From Desulfovirgula thermocuniculi DSM 16036 (GTDB taxonomy: Bacteria > Bacillota > Desulfotomaculia > Desulfotomaculales > Desulfovirgulaceae), in the NCBI RefSeq assembly GCF_000429345.1, contig NZ_AUBR01000031.1, positions 1 through 40,907 on the forward strand: a stretch of DNA of 40,907 bases, given 5' to 3'. A model generated the notes under the pieces. The model searched no databases, was not told the DNA's origin, and saw only the letters and a program-made list of their open reading frames with translations. Every line of letters starts with the position of its first letter. Within the stretch, counting starts at the first letter, position 1. Below are positions 6,982 to 14,976 of the stretch, one piece after another. Made by a program: the position numbers and the translations under genes.

Positions 6982-8451
6982 GTGGCAAAGTACAGAGAAA
7001 ACCATAGCCTGGCGGGAAGGGAATTCGACCCCGAGGGCTTTGATCTGGAAGCAACCAACAGAGCGCTCGAGCCTTATAGGCGAAGAGATTTCTCTGAGAG
7101 GGGAAACCTTAAAGTGCCAAAATATGCCTATCACAGACCAAATCGCAACGATCCTTGCCTATGCGGCAGCGGTCTTAAGTTCAAGAAGTGTTGCTTTAAG
7201 CGCGTTGAGGAAGAAACGAACTCCCTCCGCATGGCTGCCGGCAAAGGTGCGCAAGGCTTTCCGCACTTGGTGGAAGCGTTGGGGCTGGCCCTTGGTACAC
7301 GAAGCAGCGAGGTCCGCACTTCTTCAGTTACCGCCCAGGAGGTAGGCCAAGTTATTGAGAAACTTTACCGCAAGGTTGCCCAGGAGAGCGAAGAAAACTG
7401 CGCCGCCTACTTCCACTTTTGCGAGAAAACTTTTACTGAAATGCTTCGCCGTTACAGGTCCCTGCAATTTCTACGCTTTTCGGTCAAAGAAGTAAACGAG
7501 CTTTTACGTAATAAAGAAGTAAACGAGCTTTTACGTAATGAGGAGAATGAAAAAAACTCCTTTCTGGACGCCGCTGCGCAGAAGCTCTTTACCCGTAGTT
7601 TTGCCGAGGCAGCCGCTGACGCGCTCCTCTATGCTTTGCGCTGCGAGAAGTTGAGTAAAGAGGAAGCAGAACCGCTCATTGGCGTGCTTTACTTTATCCT
7701 CGAACTGGGAGATGTAAGGACTGTAGGCGAGGCGGTACTGCGCGCCACCCTTTCTGATGCGCAGGAATTTGCTGCAGGAATGGAAAGATTTTTCAAGGCG
7801 GAGGGCATTAAAGAAAAACAGGAAATCTTAACTGAGCTTGCCGCAAAAGTTCCCTTTGTGCTGCAGGAAGTCTCCCACTCCTTCTTGCAAAAGATAAGGC
7901 CGTATCTAAAGCAGCTTGCCGAAGGGAAAATTCCTTTTCCTCTGCCCCCCTACGGCTACCTTCACGCTATTCTCACCTTAAGAAAACTATACCGAATTCC
8001 CAGTGCCATTGTTAGGGGAAAAGAGATAAAGAAAAATATAGCCAGGGAAATGATGGTAAACCTAGAAAGCACTATGAGCGCAAGAACTCTTGAAAAAGAT
8101 GCCAGGTGTTTTATGGATGCGCTGGGGGATACAATTGCAGCGTGGGTAAGTGATCCCGCCTTCAGTGGCGCACATAGTGAATTTCTCAGCGCCCTCTTAT
8201 TCATCATCTTCATACCGGACTCGATTGTAAGTGACGCTCTTCTTAAATCACTTTATTTGTGTGCCATTAGCCAGTTGGTAGGTAGAGGTACTTTGTACCT
8301 GGAAGGCCTGGAGGAAAAGAAAGAAATCCCGCTTGCCGAGCTTTCACCCCACGATCTTGAGCAGTATGCCCTTTACCTGGAAAGTAAAGGAAACAAAGAA
8401 GCGGCAGCCTGCGTGCGGGAAGCTAAAGCGGCCCTCGAGGCAGAAGGATAA
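6982..8451 (+). CDS. SEC-C motif protein of unknown function
   Basis: This is a 489-residue, mostly helical protein. Near residues 53-66 it has NRNDPCLCGSGLKFKKCC, the Cys-x-Cys...Cys-Cys zinc-binding SEC-C motif also found at the end of SecA. The remainder is not recognised; it is rich in Glu, Lys and Leu and has no signal peptide or membrane segment. The GTG start lies 3 nt after the stop of the coiled-coil gene, so the two are probably co-transcribed. A perfect 27-bp tandem duplication (7486-7539) adds nine residues in frame (KEVNELLRN twice). SEC-C proteins of this size are often lone accessory genes. No function is assigned. Confidence 0.75.
   Translation: MAKYRENHSLAGREFDPEGFDLEATNRALEPYRRRDFSERGNLKVPKYAYHRPNRNDPCLCGSGLKFKKCCFKRVEEETNSLRMAAGKGAQGFPHLVEALGLALGTRSSEVRTSSVTAQEVGQVIEKLYRKVAQESEENCAAYFHFCEKTFTEMLRRYRSLQFLRFSVKEVNELLRNKEVNELLRNEENEKNSFLDAAAQKLFTRSFAEAAADALLYALRCEKLSKEEAEPLIGVLYFILELGDVRTVGEAVLRATLSDAQEFAAGMERFFKAEGIKEKQEILTELAAKVPFVLQEVSHSFLQKIRPYLKQLAEGKIPFPLPPYGYLHAILTLRKLYRIPSAIVRGKEIKKNIAREMMVNLESTMSARTLEKDARCFMDALGDTIAAWVSDPAFSGAHSEFLSALLFIIFIPDSIVSDALLKSLYLCAISQLVGRGTLYLEGLEEKKEIPLAELSPHDLEQYALYLESKGNKEAAACVREAKAALEAEG
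7486..7539 (+). repeat. 27-bp perfect tandem duplication inside the SEC-C gene
   Basis: Units 7486-7512 and 7513-7539 are identical and keep the reading frame. This looks like a recent slippage event. Confidence 0.9.
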
Positions 8452-8519
8452 GGAATGCCTTGACTTCCCGAGAAAAAGCAGGTTCACACAAGGTATTACC
8501 AGAACCGGGGGTTTTACTT

Positions 8520-10943
8520 ATGGCCAAAAAAGCAGCCGCCGCCCGAGCGGCGGCGCGTGCCGCCAAAACCGCCGCCACAACAAAGGCGCCTGCAAAGACC
8601 AAAGAAACCGCTGCCTACCCCTGGGCCTACCATGCCGCTTTCTGGAGCTTGGTGGCTCTTCTACTCTTCCCGCCCTTTTTCCGGGGGCTGTTTTTCCCCT
8701 TTGAGCAGGAGCTGGCCCTCATGGGTGCAGCAACAGTGTGCTGGTTAGCCTGGCTGTACAAGCACGAGCAGCGGGACTACCGCTTTTTATCCCACCCGCT
8801 AGATTATTTTACTCTCTTATTGCCACTGGCCTACCTTTTAGCTGCTTTCGGTGCAGTAAATACCGGCCTGGCCTTAGACGAGGTAACCAAGAACCTCCTC
8901 TACTTTCTCGCCTACTGGACCGCCGCGCAGCTGGTGCGGGACGAGCGCACCGCCGCGCAGCTCCTGCACGCAGTTTACCTTGCGGCCCTGGGCGTAGCCC
9001 TGGCCGGGCTCTTCACCGCTACTGGGATCATCTACATAAAAGACGGTTTTCTGGGAGGCCGCATTTATTCCTCCTTCCAGTACCCCAACGCCCTGGCCAG
9101 CTACCTGGCCCTGGCGGCTTTCCTGGGGCTCTTCTTCTGGGCGGAGTACGGGGACCGCGCCGTTAAGGAAGGCATCCGCGAGCGGGCTCTACTCAAAGCG
9201 CTGCCCCGCAGAATTCTGGACCTGCGGCCCTACGGGTACCTCTACGCACCGGCCAACTTCCTCCTTCTTGCCGTGCTCTTCGGCACCAAATCCCGCGGGG
9301 GCCTGCTCATCACCGGAGCAGTTTTTATCCTCTACGTGATCGGGCTTTCCTGGGAAAAGCGCCTGCCCGTGGTGCTCCACGCCCTGGTGGTCGGGGGCCT
9401 GGGTTACCTTTCTGTGCACAAGTTCATACTGGCCGCCGAAGCTAAGCAGTATGGCTTGGCGTGGCTCTGGGTCCTCGGCGGCCTGGTGCTGTCCCTGGTC
9501 TGGCAGTGGTTGTACGCTTTTCTTTCAGCGCGCTGCCTCAACACATGGCTTGTGGACAAGAAGCGCTCCGCTTTACTCCTACTGTCTTTGATGCTGGGCG
9601 GGCTTATTGCTTTCGCAGCGGTCCTGGCCACCCACCCGCAGGTCCTCCAAAAAGTCTTCAGCTTTGCCTACCTGCGCAACGCCTTTGAGCGCACTTACTT
9701 CATTAAAGATGCCCTGGCCATGTTTAAAGCGCGCCCCCTTTTGGGCTGGGGCGGCGGCGGCTGGGAAGAGGCCTACCGCGCCTACCAGGGGTACCTTTAC
9801 AATTCCAACGAGGTGCACAGCCACTACTTCCAGGTGGCCGTAGAAACGGGTATGGTAGGACTTTTGGCCATCCTGGGCATATGGGTCTGTTTCCTTTTAA
9901 CCGCCCACCGGGCCTACTGGGCCGCACCGGCCGGCAGCCTCCGCCGCGCCCTGGTCTGGTCCCTGACCGCCGGGGCTCTAGCGGTGGGCCTGCATGCCGC
10001 TGTGGACTTTGATCTTTCCCTTTCCGCCCTCACCCTGGCCCTGTGGGTTTCCTTTGCCTGCGTGAGGAACCTTGCGCCCGGGCAGCACGACGTCCCGGGC
10101 AAGGCGGAGCGCCGTTCGCCCCGTCCCGCCGTCTTAGCTGGTGCCTCGGCTGCCTGCGCGCTCATCTTTGCCTTTGCCTTTCTCCTGGCCTCCGCCAACA
10201 GCTACGCCCAAACGGCTGCGGAGCACTTCCGCCAGGAAAAATTTGCCGAGGGCCTTTCCGCCCTGCAAAAAGCGGCGGCCTACAACCCCTTTAACGCCGA
10301 CCTGCACACCAATCTGGTCAGGGCATACCTCTCTGCAGGGCAGGTCGGGCCGGCCCTGGAGGAAGCCAAGAGGGCGGTTGAGCTAAGCCAGTACAGCGCC
10401 GCCCGCCGGGCGGACCTGGCGCGGGCTTACCTGGCCGCGGGGGATTACCGGCCCGCCGTTGAAGAAGCCCGCCGCGCCGTGGAACTGGCCCCCTGGCAGA
10501 TCCGCTGGTACGAAAACCTGGCCCTGGTGCTGGCCGCAACGGGCCACGGTGAGCTGGAGGCAGGCAATAAAGAGGCGGCGCGCCAGTACCTGGAGGAGGC
10601 CCTCAAAGTGCCGCAGGCAATTGAGGCAAAAGTGGCGGCGCTGGGCGAGGAGGAAAAGAGGCTCTGGAAGGACTCCCCCATGCTTTCCGTTACCCCCGGC
10701 GTGCAGCTGGGTGTGGGCCAGGCCCAGTACCTGCTGGGCAGGTTTGCGGAGGCAGAAAAAAGCCTCTCTACCGCCCTGCAGGAGGAGCAGCTTAAAGGCG
10801 AAGCCACCCTCTGGCTGGCCCTGGTAAAAGAAAAGCAGGGCAGGTCCGAAGAAGCGCAAAAGTTCTTGCAGGAGGCGGAAAAAACAAACCGCGAGGCCAA
10901 GGCTATCTTTGCCAAGCTGCAAAAGATACCAACCTTGCCGTAA
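8520..10943 (+). CDS. O-antigen ligase/polymerase-like membrane protein with C-terminal TPR repeats
   Basis: The protein of about 807 residues has a basic Ala/Lys-rich N-terminus and then many hydrophobic segments (about residues 35-560). Wzy_C/WaaL-type features include GTKSRGG and the VHSHYFQVAVETG motif in a large loop. From about residue 557 it has TPR units (FNADLHTNLVRAYLSAGQ, ARRADLARAYLAAGDY, EKSLSTALQEE). Such proteins transfer or polymerise lipid-linked polysaccharide at the outer face of the membrane. The adjacent wzm/wzt exporter argues for a ligase rather than a Wzy polymerase. I prefer ATG 8520; an in-frame TTG at 8460 behind AAGGATAAGGA would add 20 residues and cannot be excluded. 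Confidence 0.85.
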   Translation: MAKKAAAARAAARAAKTAATTKAPAKTKETAAYPWAYHAAFWSLVALLLFPPFFRGLFFPFEQELALMGAATVCWLAWLYKHEQRDYRFLSHPLDYFTLLLPLAYLLAAFGAVNTGLALDEVTKNLLYFLAYWTAAQLVRDERTAAQLLHAVYLAALGVALAGLFTATGIIYIKDGFLGGRIYSSFQYPNALASYLALAAFLGLFFWAEYGDRAVKEGIRERALLKALPRRILDLRPYGYLYAPANFLLLAVLFGTKSRGGLLITGAVFILYVIGLSWEKRLPVVLHALVVGGLGYLSVHKFILAAEAKQYGLAWLWVLGGLVLSLVWQWLYAFLSARCLNTWLVDKKRSALLLLSLMLGGLIAFAAVLATHPQVLQKVFSFAYLRNAFERTYFIKDALAMFKARPLLGWGGGGWEEAYRAYQGYLYNSNEVHSHYFQVAVETGMVGLLAILGIWVCFLLTAHRAYWAAPAGSLRRALVWSLTAGALAVGLHAAVDFDLSLSALTLALWVSFACVRNLAPGQHDVPGKAERRSPRPAVLAGASAACALIFAFAFLLASANSYAQTAAEHFRQEKFAEGLSALQKAAAYNPFNADLHTNLVRAYLSAGQVGPALEEAKRAVELSQYSAARRADLARAYLAAGDYRPAVEEARRAVELAPWQIRWYENLALVLAATGHGELEAGNKEAARQYLEEALKVPQAIEAKVAALGEEEKRLWKDSPMLSVTPGVQLGVGQAQYLLGRFAEAEKSLSTALQEEQLKGEATLWLALVKEKQGRSEEAQKFLQEAEKTNREAKAIFAKLQKIPTLP

Positions 10944-10971
10944 GTACTGTCGCACTCTTATGCCTTTTTGT

Positions 10972-10979
10972 GGTATACT
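10972..10979 (+). promoter_or_regulatory. Extended -10 promoter candidate before the broken coiled-coil copy
   Basis: TGGTATACT contains TATACT at 10974-10979 with an upstream TG. No clear -35 is visible. Because the gene behind it is broken, transcription from here would read into wzm-wzt. Confidence 0.45.
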
Positions 10980-11014
10980 CTTGCAAAAGCGGTTTGCTTA
11001 AGAGGTGCTAGAAC

Positions 11015-11234
11015 ATGGCTGCCCTACCGGAAATCAAGAAAAAGTTCCAGGAGGTCTTCCCCGAAAAAAGGCCGGCGATTATCTGGAGGTAAACATCCTG
11101 GGCGACGGTACCCTGGGCGGGCGCAGGGTAAAGATCGTCGGGGAAAGCAAAGCCCAGCTCTCCAAAAATGATGTGGATCGCTTCCTCAAGCGCAAGCTGG
11201 GCAAGCTAAAAGGCACCTTTCCGGAGGTTTTTGG
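11015..11234 (+). pseudogene. Internally deleted, frameshifted copy of the coiled-coil PD-(D/E)XK gene
   Basis: The first 18 codons ([11 protein letters not shown]...) are nearly identical to the start of the gene at 6058. The sequence then jumps directly to its [16 protein letters not shown] and [12 protein letters not shown] region. About 610 bp covering the whole coiled coil are missing. The join also shifts the frame, so translation from the ATG stops after about 26 codons. Homology ends at 11231 (FPEVF), just before wzm, so the last ~30 codons are gone too. Even the upstream ribosome site and leader (GGTTTGCTTAAGAGGTGCT) are shared with the intact gene. Confidence 0.88.
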
Positions 11235-11240
11235 GGCAAA

Positions 11241-12017
11241 GTGTGGCAACAGCTAAAGGAAATCTACGCCTACCGCGAAATGCTGCGTAACCTGGTGGCC
11301 AAGGAACTCCGGGCACGCTACAAGGGTTCAGTGCTCGGTTTTTTGTGGACTTTTTTTAACCCTCTTTTGATGCTCATTGTCTACAGCGTGGTTTTCTCCT
11401 TCGTCATGCGGGCGCAGATAGAAAACTACGCCATGTTTCTTTTTGTGGCCTTACTTCCCTGGAACTACCTCTCCGCTTCTGTCCTTCAGGGAGCGGCCAG
11501 CCTAGTGCAAAACGGCGCGCTGATAAAAAAAATTTACTTCCCGCGGGAGGTCCTGCCCCTTTCCATCGTGCTGACTAATTTGGTCAACTACTTATTGAGC
11601 CTCCTCATCCTCATCCCGGCGCTGCTGGCCTTTAAAATCAGGCTTACGGCAGCGCTCCTTGCCCTGCCGGCAGTGCTCCTGGTGCAGACCATGCTGGTGG
11701 CCTCGCTGGCTTTCCTGGTCGCGGTGGCCAACGTTTACTTCCGGGACCTGGAGCACATCGTGGGCATCCTCATGACCGTCTGGTTCTTTCTTACTCCCGT
11801 GCTCTACCCGGTAGACGTCATCCCGCCGGAAGCAAGGCCTTTTTTCAACCTCAACCCGGCAACTCCGTTAATGGAAGCCTACCGGGCTATTTTCTTTTAC
11901 GGGCACTGGCCCGACTGGGTGGCCCTGGGAAAGCTGGCGGTGGCCCTGGCAATCCTGCTGGTGGCAAGCCTGTGGGTTTTCGATAAATTCAAGCGCAATA
12001 TAGCCGAGGAAATATAG
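11241..12017 (+). CDS. wzm: Polysaccharide ABC exporter, membrane subunit (Wzm-like)
   Basis: The 258-residue ABC-2-type permease has an N-terminal cytoplasmic helix (YREMLRNLVAKELRARYKGS), the LGFLWTFFNPLLML segment typical of Wzm/TagG, and six predicted hydrophobic spans. It would export lipid-linked polysaccharide across the cytoplasmic membrane together with the ATPase encoded 14 nt downstream. The start is GTG 11241 with only a weak upstream GGGG. The start sits right at the edge of the broken coiled-coil gene, whose promoter may now serve this operon. Confidence 0.92.
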   Translation: MWQQLKEIYAYREMLRNLVAKELRARYKGSVLGFLWTFFNPLLMLIVYSVVFSFVMRAQIENYAMFLFVALLPWNYLSASVLQGAASLVQNGALIKKIYFPREVLPLSIVLTNLVNYLLSLLILIPALLAFKIRLTAALLALPAVLLVQTMLVASLAFLVAVANVYFRDLEHIVGILMTVWFFLTPVLYPVDVIPPEARPFFNLNPATPLMEAYRAIFFYGHWPDWVALGKLAVALAILLVASLWVFDKFKRNIAEEI

Positions 12018-12031
12018 AAAGGGAGCACTAA

Positions 12032-12769
12032 ATGATTGCCGTCGAAGTGGTGGACCTCTGGAAGAAATTCCGCATTTATCACGAGCGGGTTCTTTCTTTA
12101 AAAGAACGGGTCATTTTCTGGGGTCGGCAAAAAACCGAAGACTTCTGGGCCTTAAAAGGCGTGAACCTCACCGTGCCCAAGGGCACCACCGTGGGCCTCA
12201 TCGGCCGGAACGGCTCCGGCAAGAGCACCCTTTTAAAAATCATCAGCCGTATCCTCTACCCCACAAAGGGGGAGGTGAGGGTAAACGGTAGGGTATCCAC
12301 CCTCTTGGAGCTGGGCGCCGGCTTTCACCCGGACTTTACCGGCCGGGAAAACATCTTCTTAAACGCCTCCATTTTGGGCCTTACCCGCAAGGAGATAAAA
12401 GAGCGCCTGGACGAGATCATTGCCTTTGCGGAACTGGGCGACTTCATCGATAACCCCGTGCGCAACTACTCCTCCGGCATGTACATGAGATTGGGCTTTG
12501 CCGTGGCCGTGCACGTAAACCCGGACATCCTCCTCATTGACGAAGTGCTTGCGGTAGGCGACCTGGCCTTCCAGGAAAAGTGCCTGGCCAAGATCAGGGA
12601 ACTGCAACACCGGGGGGCCACCATCATTCTGGTCACCCACGCCCCCAAACAGGTGGAGGAGCTGTGCGATTTGGCGATGTGGCTGGACCGGGGGGAAGTA
12701 AGGATGCAGGGGCCGGCCAAAGAGGTGGCGCGGGCGTATGCGGAGTTTGTGGGCGGTGCGGCGGGGTAA
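12032..12769 (+). CDS. wzt: Polysaccharide ABC exporter, ATP-binding subunit (Wzt-like, short form)
   Basis: The protein has 245 residues with Walker A GRNGSGKST (58-66), signature YSSGMYM (145-151) and Walker B ILLIDE (165-170), followed by a switch His in LVTHAP. It pairs with the Wzm-like permease upstream and starts at ATG behind AAAGGGAG. It lacks the C-terminal carbohydrate-binding domain that long Wzt proteins use to read a capped glycan end, so export may not depend on such recognition. The 3' ~90 bp are almost duplicated at 15490-15582, beyond the insertion sequence. Confidence 0.93.
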   Translation: MIAVEVVDLWKKFRIYHERVLSLKERVIFWGRQKTEDFWALKGVNLTVPKGTTVGLIGRNGSGKSTLLKIISRILYPTKGEVRVNGRVSTLLELGAGFHPDFTGRENIFLNASILGLTRKEIKERLDEIIAFAELGDFIDNPVRNYSSGMYMRLGFAVAVHVNPDILLIDEVLAVGDLAFQEKCLAKIRELQHRGATIILVTHAPKQVEELCDLAMWLDRGEVRMQGPAKEVARAYAEFVGGAAG

Positions 12770-12810
12770 TGTTACCTTTGTTGACGGCAAAAATAACGCT
12801 GCTATACGAT

Positions 12811-12828
12811 AGTAACAACAGTAACAAC
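12811..12828 (+). repeat. Tandem AGTAACAAC pair between wzt and the IS element
   Basis: Two identical 9-bp units lie in the 127-bp gap 12770-12896, which otherwise shows no gene. Meaning unknown. Confidence 0.4.
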
Positions 12829-12896
12829 CGTTCGTGGAGCTAGAAACAGCTTTCCCGGTACTAACAATCAGTCAACAGACCTATTGCTAAAAGACG

Positions 12897-12924
12897 CCAC
12901 CTGATATAACCTAATATCAGGTGG
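12897..12924 (+). promoter_or_regulatory. Hairpin covering the tnpA ribosome site and left-end motif
   Basis: CCACCTGATAT (12897-12907) and ATATCAGGTGG (12914-12924) form an 11-bp perfect stem with a 6-nt loop. The 3' arm includes the only Shine-Dalgarno-like sequence (GGTGG), 7 nt before the tnpA ATG, so folding would hide it. The stem is followed by TGTTTTT, so it could also act as a terminator. It overlaps the probable TnpA binding site CTGATATAACCTAATATC. Confidence 0.55.
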
Positions 12925-12931
12925 TGTTTTT

Positions 12932-13619
12932 ATGAAACTCTACACTATCAGGGAATTTGCCGAAAAGCTTGGTGTGAGCATCTCTACGCTCCGTGCGTGG
13001 GACCGGGAGGGCAAACTGGTTGCCCTGAGGACGCCCACCGGCAAGCGCAGGTACACCGAAGAGATGCTTTACCGCGCTCTGGGCCTGAAGAACCGCGAAG
13101 AGCCCAAGAAAGTCGTGCTATACGCCAGGGTATCTTCGGCTGGGCAAAAGCCGGACCTGGAGAACCAGTTGAACTACCTGAAGGAGTTTGCCGCGGGCAG
13201 AGGGATAACGGTGGACGAAATCCTCACCGACGTGGGTTCCGCCCTCAATTACCGGCGGAAAAACTTCCTGAAGCTCTGCGGCATGGTCACGCGCGGGGGA
13301 AGTCAAGACAGTGATCGTGGCCCACAAAGACCGCCTGGTGCGGTTCGGGTTCGAGTTTTTCGCGGAACTGTTTGCCAAGTTCGGCTGTGAGATACTGGTG
13401 GTCAACCGTGCGGAGGACGCGTCTCCGGCGCAGGAGCTGGCCGAAGACCTGGTGAGCATCGTGCAGCACTTTGCGGCCAGGCTTTACGGCCAGCGGACGT
13501 ACAGGGCGCGAAAGCTGGTAAAAAAGGTCCGGGAGGCGCTTTTTGATGCAGCGGACGGTGAGGCAGAAAAGCCTGCCGCTGAACGACAGAAAGTGGGCCA
13601 GGCTGGTCGAAACCGCTGA
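12932..13619 (+). pseudogene. tnpA: IS607-type serine transposase TnpA, frameshifted
   Basis: The first frame gives a MerR-like helix-turn-helix (IREFAEKLGVSISTLRAWDR) and the start of the serine-recombinase domain with the catalytic Ser in YARVSS. Around 13295-13299, a run of five G, the frame changes. Removing one G gives MVTRGEVKTVIVAHKDRLVRFG and continues to the stop at 13619, yielding a normal ~229-residue protein. As written, the first frame ends at 13390. The cause could be a sequencing error, a real inactivating mutation or slippage at the G run. The corrected 3' end overlaps tnpB by about 75 nt, as is usual for these elements. Confidence 0.88.
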
Positions 13620-14976
13620 GGCTTACGCCCGGCAGAAGGATGCCTTCCTGGTGGAGTACGCCCACATTAAGTACCTGCACTACCTGGGCGACAAGCGTAC
13701 CCTGCGGGACGAGTTGGTCTCTGCCAGCTTTGCGAGCCCCTTCGGGTTGCAGGCCCGCATGTGGAAGCTGGCCTTGGAAGATGCCCTTTTCACCCTGGAG
13801 AGGCAGTGGGAGGCGGCCATAGAAACTGCAAGGGGCTTGGTTGCCCGCCACGAGGAACTCACCGATGAAGAAAAGCACTATGCCTTCTGGCTGTTGTACA
13901 GGCCTCGGAAGGGTGGCCGCGACTGGAAACGCATCCAGTCCATCTTCACCGGCGAGGATGTCACCGGTGAGCAGGTAAAGCTGGACGGAGCCGGGCGGCG
14001 CAGGGTAAGGAACTATTTGAGGCGCGTGCTCCGCCGCGTTCTCGGCAGGAGACCTAGGGTGAAGAAGGCCCGCAGCTTCGTGGTGGACCAGCAGATGTAC
14101 CGGGTGTTTTTCACGGAGAAGCGGCAGTACATAGCGGTGTCCACTCTGACTCCCGGGGAGAGGGTGGTCATTCCTCTGGCGGGGGCGCATGCGGTGGAGG
14201 GGAACCTGCGGGTGGTGCTCCTGCCCGACGAGCGGGCGGTGGAAGTTCATATAAGCTGTGAGCCGGTAGTCTTTCCCGCCGGGAGTGAAGAGGCAGGCAT
14301 AGACCTTGGCGTGACGGAGGTGTTCACCGACGACACGGGCAGGAAGTACCGGGCTGAGTACGGTGAAGCCCTTCAGGAAATGTCGGACTACATCCTGGAC
14401 AAGGGCAGGAAGCGCCAGAAGCTCTGGGCGCTTTATCGCAGGAACCTGGAGCGGGACCCCGCCAGGGCGCGGCGCATGAGGAGGCACAACCTGGGCCTGG
14501 CCAAGCAGCGGAAGCGGCACCGGAGGCTCCGGCGCAGGTGCGAAAACGAAATCAACCGCGCCTTCAACGAGTTTCTGAAGGCGCGCAGGCCCAGGGTAGT
14601 GGCCTACGAGGATCTATCGCACTTGCAGGGCAAAGCGAAGAGCAAAGAATTGGCCCGGAAAATTTCCGGGTGGCGGAGGCACATCATTAAGGAACGCAGA
14701 GAGTATAAGTGGTTCGTGTTTTCCGTGGAGGACCCCGGTCCGGTGAACGCGGCCTATTCCAGCCAGACCTGCCCCGTGTGCGGGTGGGTGGACCCGCAGA
14801 ACCGGAAGGGAGACATTTTTGAGTGCCGGGAGTGCGGATTTACCGCCGATGCCGACCAGGTGGCCGCGATGAACCTGAAGGCCAGGCTGCACGATGAGGA
14901 GATAACGCGGTACACGCCCAGGAGCAAGGTGAAGGAGATTTTGTTGCGTCGCTATTCCGAGAACAGCGCGGTCTAG
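13546..14976 (+). CDS. tnpB: RNA-guided endonuclease TnpB, IS607-type copy B
   Basis: This is a full-length TnpB of about 476 residues. Numbering from the in-frame TTG at 13543, RuvC residues are D254 (GIDLGVTE), E356 (AYEDLS) and D438 (DADQVAAMN). Zinc-ribbon cysteines are C410, C413, C428 and C431. The N-terminal ~190 residues form the expected recognition region but are not similar to textbook TnpB starts that I can recall. TnpB uses a right-end-derived guide RNA to cut matching DNA and so favours retention of the element. I chose ATG 13546; TTG 13543 is equally possible. The gene overlaps the end of corrected tnpA. All catalytic residues are present, so it may be active even though tnpA is broken. 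Confidence 0.93.
   Translation: MQRTVRQKSLPLNDRKWARLVETAEAYARQKDAFLVEYAHIKYLHYLGDKRTLRDELVSASFASPFGLQARMWKLALEDALFTLERQWEAAIETARGLVARHEELTDEEKHYAFWLLYRPRKGGRDWKRIQSIFTGEDVTGEQVKLDGAGRRRVRNYLRRVLRRVLGRRPRVKKARSFVVDQQMYRVFFTEKRQYIAVSTLTPGERVVIPLAGAHAVEGNLRVVLLPDERAVEVHISCEPVVFPAGSEEAGIDLGVTEVFTDDTGRKYRAEYGEALQEMSDYILDKGRKRQKLWALYRRNLERDPARARRMRRHNLGLAKQRKRHRRLRRRCENEINRAFNEFLKARRPRVVAYEDLSHLQGKAKSKELARKISGWRRHIIKERREYKWFVFSVEDPGPVNAAYSSQTCPVCGWVDPQNRKGDIFECRECGFTADADQVAAMNLKARLHDEEITRYTPRSKVKEILLRRYSENSAV

Noticed and set aside
12843-12851. GAAACAGCT in the left flank, also found at the right junction of copy B (15468-15476)
   Set aside because: It could hint at a recombination join, but nine bases are too few and the right-end copy is mostly element sequence shared with copy A.
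13402-14520. Open frame of 372 codons on the minus strand across tnpA/tnpB
   Set aside because: It lies opposite well-supported tnpA and tnpB coding sequence, is Pro/His/Arg-rich without motifs, and is the usual mirror of GC-rich genes.
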